Origin: CAZUGH01 sp964619785
GTDB lineage: Bacteria; Bacillota; Clostridia; Lachnospirales; Lachnospiraceae
Length of the DNA: 34,401 nt
Assembly: GCA_964619785.1 (NCBI GenBank)
Contig: CAZUGH010000014.1
Location: forward strand, 1 to 34,401
Direction: 5' to 3'
The notes under the pieces are model-generated. The model made no database searches, was not told where the DNA came from, and saw nothing but the letters and a program-made list of their open reading frames with translations. The stretch's first letter is position 1. Each line of letters begins with the position of its first letter. Position numbers and translations under genes: made by a program. This document shows, in pieces, positions 25,132-33,014 of the stretch.

Positions 25132-25950
25132 ATGGATCAGATAGCGATTAAGGATTTGGAAGTATACTGTCATCATGGACTTTTGAAAGAAGAGAATATC
25201 CTAGGACAGAAGTTTTTGGTTACAGCATTATTAGGAACCGATATTGCAAAAGCAGGTAGTACCGATGATATCGGATTATCTATTAATTATGCAGAGGTTT
25301 CTCATTTTATAGAAGAATATATGAAAAATCATACATTTCGATTGCTTGAGACAGTTGCAGAACAGCTTGCTAGACAGCTGCTACTGCATTTTTCTTTGAT
25401 ACAGGAGATTCACCTGATTGTCAAGAAACCATGGGCACCAATACTCCTTCCACTTGACACTGTCTCCGTTGAGGTGACGAGAAGTTGGAATCAGGTTTAT
25501 CTAAGCATTGGCTCGAATATGGGAGATAGACAGAATAATCTTGATCAGGCGATAACCGCATTGCAAGAAGATGAAGGAATATGTGATGTTGTATGCTCAG
25601 AGTGGATTGAGACGAAGCCGTATGGATATATCGAACAAGCTGATTTTCTAAATGGTGCAGTTGGGCTGAAGACATTATATTCACCAGAAGAGTTGCTAGA
25701 TTTACTTCATAAAATAGAGCATGAAGGTGGCAGAGAGAGAACTATTCACTGGGGACCTAGAACCATTGACTTAGATATCTTGCTTTATAATGATGAGGTG
25801 ATTCAGACCGAGAGACTCACCATACCTCATCGTGAGATGCATATGAGAGAGTTTGTATTAGAACCACTCTGTCAGATTGCACCATGGGTGAAGCACCCAG
25901 TATTTTGCAAGACCATACTTGAGATAAAAGGAGAGCTTAAGAATGATTGA
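25132..25950 (+). CDS. folBK: Bifunctional dihydroneopterin aldolase / HPPK (FolB-FolK fusion)
   Basis: A 272-residue fusion of two consecutive folate enzymes. Residues 1-117 are dihydroneopterin aldolase (VYCHHGLLKEENILGQKF with active Glu, INYAEV with Tyr, LIVKKPWAP with Lys). Residues 122-253 are 6-hydroxymethyl-dihydropterin pyrophosphokinase, which opens with VYLSIGSNMGDR and carries GPRTIDLDILLYN at 208-220, the Mg2+/ATP site. The junction is short (SWNQ). Such fusions are common in Clostridia, and here the gene order matches the pathway order after folE. The last 8 bases overlap pheA. Confidence 0.96.
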   Translation: MDQIAIKDLEVYCHHGLLKEENILGQKFLVTALLGTDIAKAGSTDDIGLSINYAEVSHFIEEYMKNHTFRLLETVAEQLARQLLLHFSLIQEIHLIVKKPWAPILLPLDTVSVEVTRSWNQVYLSIGSNMGDRQNNLDQAITALQEDEGICDVVCSEWIETKPYGYIEQADFLNGAVGLKTLYSPEELLDLLHKIEHEGGRERTIHWGPRTIDLDILLYNDEVIQTERLTIPHREMHMREFVLEPLCQIAPWVKHPVFCKTILEIKGELKND

Positions 25951-27100
25951 TTTACAAGTGTCCAGAGAACATATTGATAAGATTGACGCACAGATTGTTG
26001 AACTGTTTGAGCGACGAATGAAGGAAGCCAATGAAGTGGCTTTGTATAAGATTGAAACTGGCAAGCCTGTTTATGATAAAGAGCGTGAAGAGTTTAAGCT
26101 AGACAAGCTTGAAGAATTATCCCATAGTGATTTTAACAAAAGAGCTGTGCGCGAATTGTTCAGTCAGATTATGTCGATTAGTAGAAAGTATCAATATGGG
26201 GTACTTCCTGAGACAGAGAGAATCCTTGATTTTCATCAGGTTTCTCAGATACCAGTTGATGCAGATACCAAGGTGGTTTACTATGGTGTAGAAGGTACCC
26301 ACACGCAACAGGCGATGGAAGAATTTTTTGGAGAGGACATTGTTTCGATGAGTTGTCCGACATTTCATGGTGTCATGGAGGCGATTCAGACAGGACAGGC
26401 AGAATATGGGGTGCTACCAATTGAGAATTCTTCGACAGGTGGAATTAGTACGAATTACGATCTTTTATTAGATTATGATCATGCCATCATTGGAGAGCAT
26501 GTCATGAAGATTGACCAATGTCTGATGGCATTGCCAGGAACCAAGGTTAGTGATTGTACAACTGTATATTCTCATCCACAGGGAATTCTTCAATGCAGTG
26601 ATTATCTTAGTAAACATACGAATTTAGCACCAATTGAATTTGCTAGTACAGCAGAATGTGCGAAAAAAGTTGCACAGGATAAAGATGCATCTCAGTGTGT
26701 GATTGCATCAAGACGTGCTGCTAAGACATATGGTTTAGAGATTATTGGCGATAGCATACAACAAGAGAAGAGCAATAGCACAAGATTCATCATTGTGGGT
26801 AAGAAGAGAATTTATACGTCAGAGAGCGATAAGGTTGCACTCTGTATTGAATTGCCACATCAAAGTGGTTCGCTGTATAATATCCTTTCACATTTTATCT
26901 ACAATGATTTGAACTTGACACAGATTGAATCACGTCCAATTCAAGGGAAAACGTGGCAGTATCGTTTTTTCATTGATGTTGAGGGAAATCTAGACATGCC
27001 AGGTATGAAAAATGCATTGCGTGGCGTGAAAGCAGAAGCTAAGAACCTTCGGGTGCTTGGCAATTTCAAATCTAAAATGTGTCTCGATGACAACAATTAG
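25943..27100 (+). CDS. pheA: Bifunctional chorismate mutase / prephenate dehydratase (P-protein)
   Basis: This 385-residue enzyme converts chorismate to prephenate and then to phenylpyruvate. Residues 1-90 are an AroQ-type chorismate mutase (REHIDKIDAQIVELFERRM, with YDKEREE). Residues 110-290 are prephenate dehydratase (YYGVEGTHTQQAM, IENSSTGGISTNYDLL, and the catalytic TRF in STRFIIVGK). Residues about 300-375 form an ACT domain with the ESRP phenylalanine-binding motif, so feedback inhibition by phenylalanine is expected. It overlaps the folB-folK fusion by 8 bases, so phenylalanine synthesis is translationally coupled to folate synthesis; both use chorismate. No terminator is visible after it. 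Confidence 0.96.
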   Translation: MIDLQVSREHIDKIDAQIVELFERRMKEANEVALYKIETGKPVYDKEREEFKLDKLEELSHSDFNKRAVRELFSQIMSISRKYQYGVLPETERILDFHQVSQIPVDADTKVVYYGVEGTHTQQAMEEFFGEDIVSMSCPTFHGVMEAIQTGQAEYGVLPIENSSTGGISTNYDLLLDYDHAIIGEHVMKIDQCLMALPGTKVSDCTTVYSHPQGILQCSDYLSKHTNLAPIEFASTAECAKKVAQDKDASQCVIASRRAAKTYGLEIIGDSIQQEKSNSTRFIIVGKKRIYTSESDKVALCIELPHQSGSLYNILSHFIYNDLNLTQIESRPIQGKTWQYRFFIDVEGNLDMPGMKNALRGVKAEAKNLRVLGNFKSKMCLDDNN

Positions 27101-27196
27101 AACACATTTTCATCAAAATCAGTTCACAACTTCATCATATTTTGTTGGTAAAGTCTTCGTATAAGATAAAACAAACCAATGAATGGAGGAAACATT

Positions 27197-28510
27197 ATGA
27201 ACGAGAACATGAATGAAAATATGAATTATGAGTCATCGAATCAACAGATAAATCCGAAAAAACCAAAATCACGTTTTATAAAGATTGCATTATTTTGTGC
27301 ATTGTTTGGATTAGTAGGAGGTATCAGCTTCTATGGAGCTAGGAGAATTGATGAGGGCGTAACAAATGCATCGCTTAGCGCCAATCAAACAATAGATAGT
27401 AAAGGACTAATGAGTACAAGTGTAGTATCAGGTAGTGCAGTGTCAACTACGGAGAGCGGTGTTTCGACGGTAGCAGCAGAAGTGTTGCCATCCATTGTAC
27501 AGATTAATGTAACAGCTACAACAACATCAGCTAATATTTTTGGACAGAGTCAGGAACAAGAATCAACTGGAAGTGGCTCAGGAATCATTATTGGACAAAA
27601 AGATGGTGAAATTCTCATTGCAACGAATAACCATGTAGTTGAGGATAGTAAAAGTGTTGAAATTTTATTCTGTGATGATGAGAAAGCATCTGCTACCGTG
27701 AAAGGTACGGACTCGAATGCAGATTTGGCTGTTGTATCCGTGAAGGCATCTGATTTGAAGTCATCTACTACAAGCCAGATTAAGACAGCTCAATTAGGTG
27801 ATAGCAAGACCCTTAAAGTGGGCGAGCAAGCAATTGCGATAGGTAATGCATTAGGTTATGGTCAGTCTGTTACCGTTGGTTACATCAGTGCTAAGGACCG
27901 TGAGATATCGACAGAGGACAACTCCATGAAACTACTTCAGACCGATGCGGCAATCAACCCTGGTAATTCTGGTGGCGCATTAGTAAACAGTTCAGGACAG
28001 GTAATCGGTATTAACTCAGCAAAATTTGCTTCTGAAGAAGTTGAAGGAATGGGATTTGCAATACCAATCTCCGATGCTATTCCAATTATCAATGAATTGA
28101 TGAACAAAGAAGCAATTCCAGAGAGCGAACAGGCTTATCTTGGTATCAAAGGAAATGATGTAACAGAACAATATACACAATATTATAATATCCCAACGGG
28201 TATCTATGTTGGCGAAGTAACAAACGGTTCACCAGCAGATAAAGCGGGTATTGAAGCCGGCGAAGTGATTACAGGAATCAATGGTAAGAGCGTTAAGACA
28301 TTGTCAGCACTTCAAGAGGTGTTATCTGGATTGAAGGCTGGTTCAAAGGGAACGATTACAGTGAAGATTTCAGATAATGGTGAGTATAAAGAAAAAACAC
28401 TGGATATAACCTTTGGTAGCAGGTCAGATGCCAGTGATTCTTCTAATTCAGATAGTGATAGTAGTTCAAATAATTCAAATCAATCTAACGGATTTGGCTA
28501 TCGTGAATAA
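27197..28510 (+). CDS. Membrane-anchored HtrA/DegP-type serine protease with PDZ domain
   Basis: This is a 437-residue envelope quality-control protease. An N-terminal cytosolic stretch rich in Asn and Glu (1-27) is followed by one membrane segment at about 28-47 (FIKIALFCALFGLVGGISFY). The trypsin-like domain has the triad H146 (TNNHVVED), D176 (SNADLAVV) and S258 (NPGNSGGAL). One PDZ domain lies at about 310-400 (GIYVGEVTNGSPADKAGIEA). The tail is Ser/Asn/Asp-rich. I chose ATG 27197 because GGAGG at 27185-27189 is its ribosome site; an ATG at 27179 overlaps it. Its stop codon directly abuts that of the convergent exchanger gene. Confidence 0.94.
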   Translation: MNENMNENMNYESSNQQINPKKPKSRFIKIALFCALFGLVGGISFYGARRIDEGVTNASLSANQTIDSKGLMSTSVVSGSAVSTTESGVSTVAAEVLPSIVQINVTATTTSANIFGQSQEQESTGSGSGIIIGQKDGEILIATNNHVVEDSKSVEILFCDDEKASATVKGTDSNADLAVVSVKASDLKSSTTSQIKTAQLGDSKTLKVGEQAIAIGNALGYGQSVTVGYISAKDREISTEDNSMKLLQTDAAINPGNSGGALVNSSGQVIGINSAKFASEEVEGMGFAIPISDAIPIINELMNKEAIPESEQAYLGIKGNDVTEQYTQYYNIPTGIYVGEVTNGSPADKAGIEAGEVITGINGKSVKTLSALQEVLSGLKAGSKGTITVKISDNGEYKEKTLDITFGSRSDASDSSNSDSDSSSNNSNQSNGFGYRE

Positions 28511-29473
28511 TTATCGAATGATAATATAAACAAGATAGGCAAGATAGATTATAACGACAGAAGCACCTTCCCATCGATTCACAGTTTTCTTCGTCCAAAC
28601 GAGAACAAAGAATAGGATTGTGACGATGGAGAGGATGATAAGGTCAATCAATGAATTTGTAATAATTAAGTTACCAGGTCCCCCAATTGGATGAATGGTA
28701 GCTGAAATGCCTAGAATAAAAAGGAGATTGAAAATATTTGACCCAACGACGTTACCAAGTGCCAAATCATTTTCTCCTTTACCAGCAGCCACAATGGATG
28801 TAACAAGCTCGGGAAGAGAAGTACCACAAGCAACGATGGTCAGTCCAATCAGTGTTTGGCTTAGTCCAAATAAAGAGGCAATGTTGCAGGCGTTGTCTAC
28901 AACGATTTGACCACCAAAGGCAATACCAATCAGTCCTACAGCAATTAATATGAAACTCTTAAGCGGAGAATATGCCTTGATTTCTGAGGTGTCTTCTTCG
29001 CTTATTGCTTGCTTACGGGACTTTAGAGCACTCTTAGTTAGAATAAACATAAAAGCAACAAAAGCAATGAGCATGATAATACCATCAAAGCGTTGTAATT
29101 GGCGATCTAGAACCATTAATGTAACAATAATGGTAAATAGGATGCAGAGAGGGAAATCTCTCTTATATAAGTCTTTTGAAACAAGAATTGGCTTGATGAT
29201 TGCGCAAATACCGATAACCATCAGAAGATTAAACATATTAGATCCGATGATATTACTCAGTGCAATTTCGTTAGCACCCTTTAACGCAGCACTAATGCTA
29301 ACAGCAGCTTCGGGAGCACTCGTACCAAGTGCAACAACCGTAAGACCAATGATGATGGAAGGAATCTTCAACAATCTTGCAACACTAGAACTTCCGTCTA
29401 CGAAGAAGTCAGCTCCTTTAATCAATAATACAAATCCAACGAGTAACAATAAAACATAACGTAACATATCCAT
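28511..29473 (-). CDS. CaCA-family Na+/Ca2+ (cation) exchanger
   Basis: A roughly 320-residue polytopic membrane protein with about ten hydrophobic segments. The two inverted alpha-repeats that define the family are present: GTSAPEAAVSISAALKGANE with SNIIGSNMFN, and GTSLPELVTSIVAAGKGEND with GNVVGSNIFN. The loop between the halves is short, as in the YrbG/prokaryotic group. The promoter at 29515-29543 puts transcription start near 29508, so a TTG at 29509 cannot be the start. ATG 29473 has AAGGATG ten bases upstream; ATG 29485 is an alternative. It expels or exchanges Ca2+ or other cations; specificity is not known. Confidence 0.93.
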   Translation of the reverse strand: MDMLRYVLLLLVGFVLLIKGADFFVDGSSSVARLLKIPSIIIGLTVVALGTSAPEAAVSISAALKGANEIALSNIIGSNMFNLLMVIGICAIIKPILVSKDLYKRDFPLCILFTIIVTLMVLDRQLQRFDGIIMLIAFVAFMFILTKSALKSRKQAISEEDTSEIKAYSPLKSFILIAVGLIGIAFGGQIVVDNACNIASLFGLSQTLIGLTIVACGTSLPELVTSIVAAGKGENDLALGNVVGSNIFNLLFILGISATIHPIGGPGNLIITNSLIDLIILSIVTILFFVLVWTKKTVNRWEGASVVIIYLAYLVYIIIR

Positions 29474-29514
29474 AAATGGTTTCATCCTTTCAAAAGTAAG
29501 TAATCGCAATTACA

Positions 29515-29543
29515 ACTATAAGAATACTAGTAGAATTTGTCAA
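29515..29543 (-). promoter_or_regulatory. Sigma-A promoter of the CaCA exchanger gene (minus strand)
   Basis: Read on the minus strand: TTGACA (29543-29538), 17-bp spacer, TATAGT (29520-29515). It is divergent from the promoter at 29568, the two -35 elements being 24 bases apart. Confidence 0.85.
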
Positions 29544-29567
29544 GAATCATTTTCTGTTGAAAGTAAG

Positions 29568-29596
29568 TAGACAACTTTTTCTTTTGCTGATATGAT
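29568..29596 (+). promoter_or_regulatory. Promoter of the transglutaminase-like gene
   Basis: TAGACA (29568-29573), 17-bp spacer, TATGAT (29591-29596) with an extended TGA. The ATG at 29592 falls inside the -10, which argues that translation starts at TTG 29625. Confidence 0.78.
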
Positions 29597-29624
29597 AGAT
29601 ATATTAACAAAGGAAGTGAAGCAT

Positions 29625-30962
29625 TTGAAAAATAAATTGAGATTATTATTATTTGGAGTATTGATGCTATTTATACTTACTCCAGTTACGATACAGGCCA
29701 AGACAACATACCGTTCTTCTTACTCAAGTGATGAATATATACGAGGTACGGTTGATAAACAGATACTTTTCTTTACTGGCAAGGTGGGAGAGCATACACA
29801 GAAGGGAAATGTACGCTTTATTCGTTTGAAGAAAAAGGGGGTACAGTTTTCGCAGGAGAAATCGATATGTAATCGTGATTTTATGATTACGGATCGTTCC
29901 TTTTCGCTGACAATGTCACTGGCGAAGGATAAAGCCAAGTTGACGGATGGGTATTATGTGGCGGAGTTCTATATTCCGAATAATAAATGTTATAGTGTAT
30001 ATATGAAGGCTAAGAATAAGAAGCTAACCTTTTATCAACCATCAAGTGCTACTAGTGATAAAACGGCTATGCATTTTGTTGATAAACTAGGTCAGGTTAT
30101 CAATACCAAACGGGTGAAAGATAATGATTTTATTAATTCACCGTCGAAGATGAAGAGTACGAGTGCACAGAGAAAAGAATTAGAAGATTTTACGAATCAG
30201 CTTTGTATTGACTGTACGACGGATTATGAGAAGGTGAAAGTCATCTATCACTGGGTTGTTGAAAATATATACTATAACATGCAACTCAAAGAAGGAACGA
30301 ATGGAAATAACAATCCCTACTATGTGTTTAAGCATAGATTTGCGGTTTGTGAAGGATATGGGCGCTTGTTAAGCGAGATGCTTTCGATTCAAGGAATATC
30401 GAATGTATACTTGACTGGCAAGACAAATAGCGGAATGCCACTTACGAGTGGCAAGATGGAACATGCCTGGTTGGGCGTCTATGCGGACGGAAGGTGGTTC
30501 TATGTGGATCCAACATGGGACTCGAATAATCGATATTATGCTAAGAGTAAGAATTTTCGTTATGAGAAGTCTAGTCGTGACTTCTTCGATGTGACGTTAG
30601 AGACTATGTCGATGACACATAAGATACGCGCTTGTGATACAGGAGTTGATGTGAATGGCTTCGGTGTGACATTTTGTGATGGTTTGTTAACAGCAACGTC
30701 ATACGAGGGAAAAGCAAGTAGTATCAAGTACCCTGCGAAGTATCGTGGTATGACAATACGCCAGGCAAATAGTACTAGAATTCTTGGGGATTTCAAGATG
30801 AAAGTAAAGTCGGTCTATATTCCAAAGGGATATACAAAGTTAGGAAGCTATGCATTTCAGTATTATATCAATATGAAGTACTTAAGCATACCGAAAAGAA
30901 TTAAGCTTGGTAAGCAGGTATTATTAAGTAAACAGAAAAAAACAAAGATTACAAGAAGATAG
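29625..30962 (+). CDS. Secreted transglutaminase-like protein
   Basis: A roughly 445-residue exported protein with a signal peptide (KNKLRLLLFGVLMLFILTPV, cleavage near IQAK). Residues about 30-170 form an unassigned beta-rich region. The transglutaminase-like core holds the triad C242 in AVCEGYGRLLSEML, H280 in MEHAW and D295 in YVDPTWD, preceded by YEKVKVIYHWVVENIYY. The C-terminal part resembles a short leucine-rich or BspA-like segment (YIPKGYTKLGSYAFQYYINM) and ends in basic residues. The TTG start is chosen from AAAGGAAG upstream and from the promoter position. It probably acts on surface or wall proteins as a protease or crosslinker; which one cannot be told. Confidence 0.88.
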   Translation: MKNKLRLLLFGVLMLFILTPVTIQAKTTYRSSYSSDEYIRGTVDKQILFFTGKVGEHTQKGNVRFIRLKKKGVQFSQEKSICNRDFMITDRSFSLTMSLAKDKAKLTDGYYVAEFYIPNNKCYSVYMKAKNKKLTFYQPSSATSDKTAMHFVDKLGQVINTKRVKDNDFINSPSKMKSTSAQRKELEDFTNQLCIDCTTDYEKVKVIYHWVVENIYYNMQLKEGTNGNNNPYYVFKHRFAVCEGYGRLLSEMLSIQGISNVYLTGKTNSGMPLTSGKMEHAWLGVYADGRWFYVDPTWDSNNRYYAKSKNFRYEKSSRDFFDVTLETMSMTHKIRACDTGVDVNGFGVTFCDGLLTATSYEGKASSIKYPAKYRGMTIRQANSTRILGDFKMKVKSVYIPKGYTKLGSYAFQYYINMKYLSIPKRIKLGKQVLLSKQKKTKITRR

Positions 30963-30971
30963 GAGATTAAC

Positions 30972-32393
30972 GTGAAACAAATGCCAGAGATTCCAATGAA
31001 GGAATCAGAGAGACAATTTTATTATATGAAACAATGCAAAGAGTGGGTTCAATCGGAGGAGCAGAGATTAGGACGGAAGTTGACGATGTCTGTTAATACG
31101 TTAGGATGTCAGATGAATGCCAAAGACTCCGAGAAAATAGTGGGAATACTTGAACGGATTGGATATGTAACAACAGAAGATACATTGGCAGATTTAGTTC
31201 TATATAATACTTGTACGGTTAGGGAAAATGCCAATCTGAAAGTATATGGACGTTTGGGATACCTCAAGAAGCAGAAAGAGAAGAATCCATCCATGAAGAT
31301 TATTCTCTGTGGCTGTATGATGCAGGAAGACACTGTAGTTGATAAGATTAAAAAGAGTTATCGTTTTGTTGACTTAATATTTGGTACCCATAATATATAT
31401 AAGCTGGCTGAGCTATTATTTTCCCAGATTCAGAGTGATTCTATGATTATTGATGTGTGGAAGGAAGCGAAGGAGATTGTTGAGGAGCTTCCGAGTGACC
31501 GCAAGTATTCTTTTAAAGCAGGTGTCAATATCATTTATGGCTGTAATAACTTCTGCAGCTATTGTATTGTGCCATATGTGAGAGGGCGCGAGAGAAGTCG
31601 TAATCCAGAAGATATTTTACAGGAAATTCGTGATTTAGTAGCAGATGGCGTTGTTGAAATTATGCTGCTTGGGCAGAATGTAAATTCTTATGGCAAGACT
31701 CTTGAACACCCCATGTCATTTGCTGAACTTTTAGTGGAAGTTGAGAAGATAGAAGGGTTAGAACGAGTTCGATTTATGACGTCTCATCCAAAAGATTTGT
31801 CAGATGAGTTGATAAAGGTTATGCAGCATAGTGAGAAAATATGTACGCACTTACATTTGCCACTTCAATCTGGAAGCTCCCGTATATTAGGACAGATGAA
31901 TCGTAAGTATACAAGAGAACAGTATCTCTCTCTTGTGGAAAAGATAAAAGAAGCATTACCAGATATCTCATTGACGACAGATATTATTGTTGGGTTTCCA
32001 GGTGAGACAGAGGAAGATTTCTTAGATACCCTGAAGATGGTGGAAGAGGTACGTTATGACAGTGCATATACATTCATCTATTCAAAGCGTACAGGAACAC
32101 CAGCAGCATCTATGGATAATCAGATTGATGAGGATACGATTAAAAATCGATTTGACCGTTTGCTAAAAAGCGTTCAACATATTAGTAAAGAGATTACCGA
32201 TTCAAGAGTAGGACAGACTGTGGAAGTTCTGATGGAAGAAGTGAATTCGCAGGATACACATCTTGTCACAGGACGTATGTCTTGCAACGCCGTGGTTCAC
32301 TGCCCGGCTGATCATACAACAATCGGCCAGATTCACCGAGTGAAGCTGACCAAAAGTAAAGGCTTTTATTATATGGGTGAACTCGTAGACTAA
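30972..32393 (+). CDS. miaB: tRNA-2-methylthio-N6-dimethylallyladenosine synthase
   Basis: This is a 473-residue methylthiotransferase that adds a methylthio group to i6A37 of tRNAs reading U-starting codons. The UPF0004 domain has cluster cysteines C46 (TLGCQMN), C81 (NTCTVRENA) and C115 (CGCMMQED). The radical-SAM motif is C191-X3-C195-X2-C198 (YGCNNFCSYCIVPYVRGRERSR). A TRAM domain follows at the C-terminus. CTVRENA favours MiaB over MtaB and RimO. GTG start after AGGAGATTAAC. It is 9 bases downstream of the transglutaminase gene and convergent with the cyclophilin gene. The typical neighbour mutS is not seen. Confidence 0.95.
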   Translation: MKQMPEIPMKESERQFYYMKQCKEWVQSEEQRLGRKLTMSVNTLGCQMNAKDSEKIVGILERIGYVTTEDTLADLVLYNTCTVRENANLKVYGRLGYLKKQKEKNPSMKIILCGCMMQEDTVVDKIKKSYRFVDLIFGTHNIYKLAELLFSQIQSDSMIIDVWKEAKEIVEELPSDRKYSFKAGVNIIYGCNNFCSYCIVPYVRGRERSRNPEDILQEIRDLVADGVVEIMLLGQNVNSYGKTLEHPMSFAELLVEVEKIEGLERVRFMTSHPKDLSDELIKVMQHSEKICTHLHLPLQSGSSRILGQMNRKYTREQYLSLVEKIKEALPDISLTTDIIVGFPGETEEDFLDTLKMVEEVRYDSAYTFIYSKRTGTPAASMDNQIDEDTIKNRFDRLLKSVQHISKEITDSRVGQTVEVLMEEVNSQDTHLVTGRMSCNAVVHCPADHTTIGQIHRVKLTKSKGFYYMGELVD

Positions 32394-32394
32394 A

Positions 32395-32913
32395 TTATAC
32401 AGTCTCTGGTTCGGGATAACTTTCACCCATGAGGTCTACTGTAACTTTAGTCATAACAACAGGATCTACAGGCCTATCAGAGTAGTCTGTTGGAACAGTA
32501 GCGAGTTTGTCTACCACATCAAGTCCTTCTGTTACTTGTCCAAAGGCAGCATAGTCACCATCAAGGTGAGGTGCGTCTTTGTGCATGATGAAGAACTGTG
32601 AACCTGCTGAGTTTGGCATAGCAGAACGTGCCATCGAGATAACCCCTGCAGCGTGATGAAGGTTGTTCTCAAAACCATTTGAACGGAACTCGCCTTTGAT
32701 ACCATAGCCAGGGCCACCCATACCAGTGCCTTCAGGATCTCCACCCTGAATCATAAAGCCCTGGATGATACGATGAAAGGTCAGATTATCATAAAAACCT
32801 TTCTGAACTAAAGAGATGAAGTTGTTAACAGTATTAGGAGCAATCTCGGGATACAGTTCAATCTTGAGTGTATCGCCTGTATTAATCTCCATTGTTACAA
32901 TTGGATTTGCCAT
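32395..32913 (-). CDS. Peptidyl-prolyl cis-trans isomerase, cyclophilin type
   Basis: A roughly 172-residue cytosolic cyclophilin that speeds proline isomerisation in folding proteins. Core motifs are FHRIIQGFMIQGGDPEGTGMGGPGYGIKGEF, given here as FHRI (active Arg) and QGGDPEGTG, then ISMARS, NSAGSQFFIMH and LDGDYAAFGQVTEG. There is no signal peptide. The start ATG at 32913 has AAAGGA upstream; the in-frame ATG at 32958 lies before the hairpin and lacks a ribosome site. Its stop is one base from that of the convergent miaB. Confidence 0.95.
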   Translation of the reverse strand: MANPIVTMEINTGDTLKIELYPEIAPNTVNNFISLVQKGFYDNLTFHRIIQGFMIQGGDPEGTGMGGPGYGIKGEFRSNGFENNLHHAAGVISMARSAMPNSAGSQFFIMHKDAPHLDGDYAAFGQVTEGLDVVDKLATVPTDYSDRPVDPVVMTKVTVDLMGESYPEPETV

Positions 32914-32944
32914 ATTATTACGTCCTTTCCATATGAAATGTTCA

Positions 32945-32962
32945 TTCGGTGTTGTCACCGAA
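32945..32962. promoter_or_regulatory. Perfect inverted repeat in the cyclophilin / S66 peptidase divergent region
   Basis: TTCGGTG-TTGT-CACCGAA, a perfect 7-bp stem with a 4-base loop. No T run follows on either strand, so it is not a terminator. It falls just downstream of the minus-strand promoter and would form a hairpin in the cyclophilin leader; it could also be a DNA operator for both genes. Next to it lies a second dyad, ATGATA-T-TATCAT (32965-32977). The binding factor is unknown. Confidence 0.5.
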
Positions 32963-32965
32963 GCA

Positions 32966-32974
32966 TGATATTAT
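32966..32974 (+). promoter_or_regulatory. Possible extended -10 element for the S66 peptidase gene
   Basis: TGATATTAT gives an extended TG and a TATTAT hexamer 41 bases before ATG 33015. No convincing -35 is present at 16-18 bp because that position is taken by the inverted repeat. It overlaps the minus-strand -10 by two bases. Confidence 0.35.
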
Positions 32975-33001
32975 CATATCGGATTTTACAAGAAAACGCA
33001 A
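32973..33001 (-). promoter_or_regulatory. Promoter of the cyclophilin gene (minus strand)
   Basis: Read on the minus strand: TTGCGT (33001-32996), 17-bp spacer, TATGAT (32978-32973). Confidence 0.65.
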
Positions 33002-33014
33002 GGAGGGAATCGAC

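Noticed and set aside
27101..27196. Possible promoter upstream of the HtrA gene (TATAAG at 27160)
   Set aside because: No -35-like sequence lies at 16-18 bp and there is no extended -10; a promoter is likely here but cannot be placed.
28510..28525. ATTATC-GAAT-GATAAT hairpin at the abutting stops of htrA and the exchanger gene
   Set aside because: The 6-bp stem is mostly A-T and no T tract follows; too weak to call a terminator.
28950..29459. 169-codon plus-strand frame opposite the exchanger gene
   Set aside because: It is antisense to a strongly recognised membrane protein and shows no family motif.
32374..32431. Inverted repeat ATGGGTGAA / TTCACCCAT spanning the convergent ends of miaB and the cyclophilin gene
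   Set aside because: Both arms encode the same tripeptide MGE in their own gene, the loop is 40 bases and no T run follows, so it is most likely coincidence rather than a terminator.
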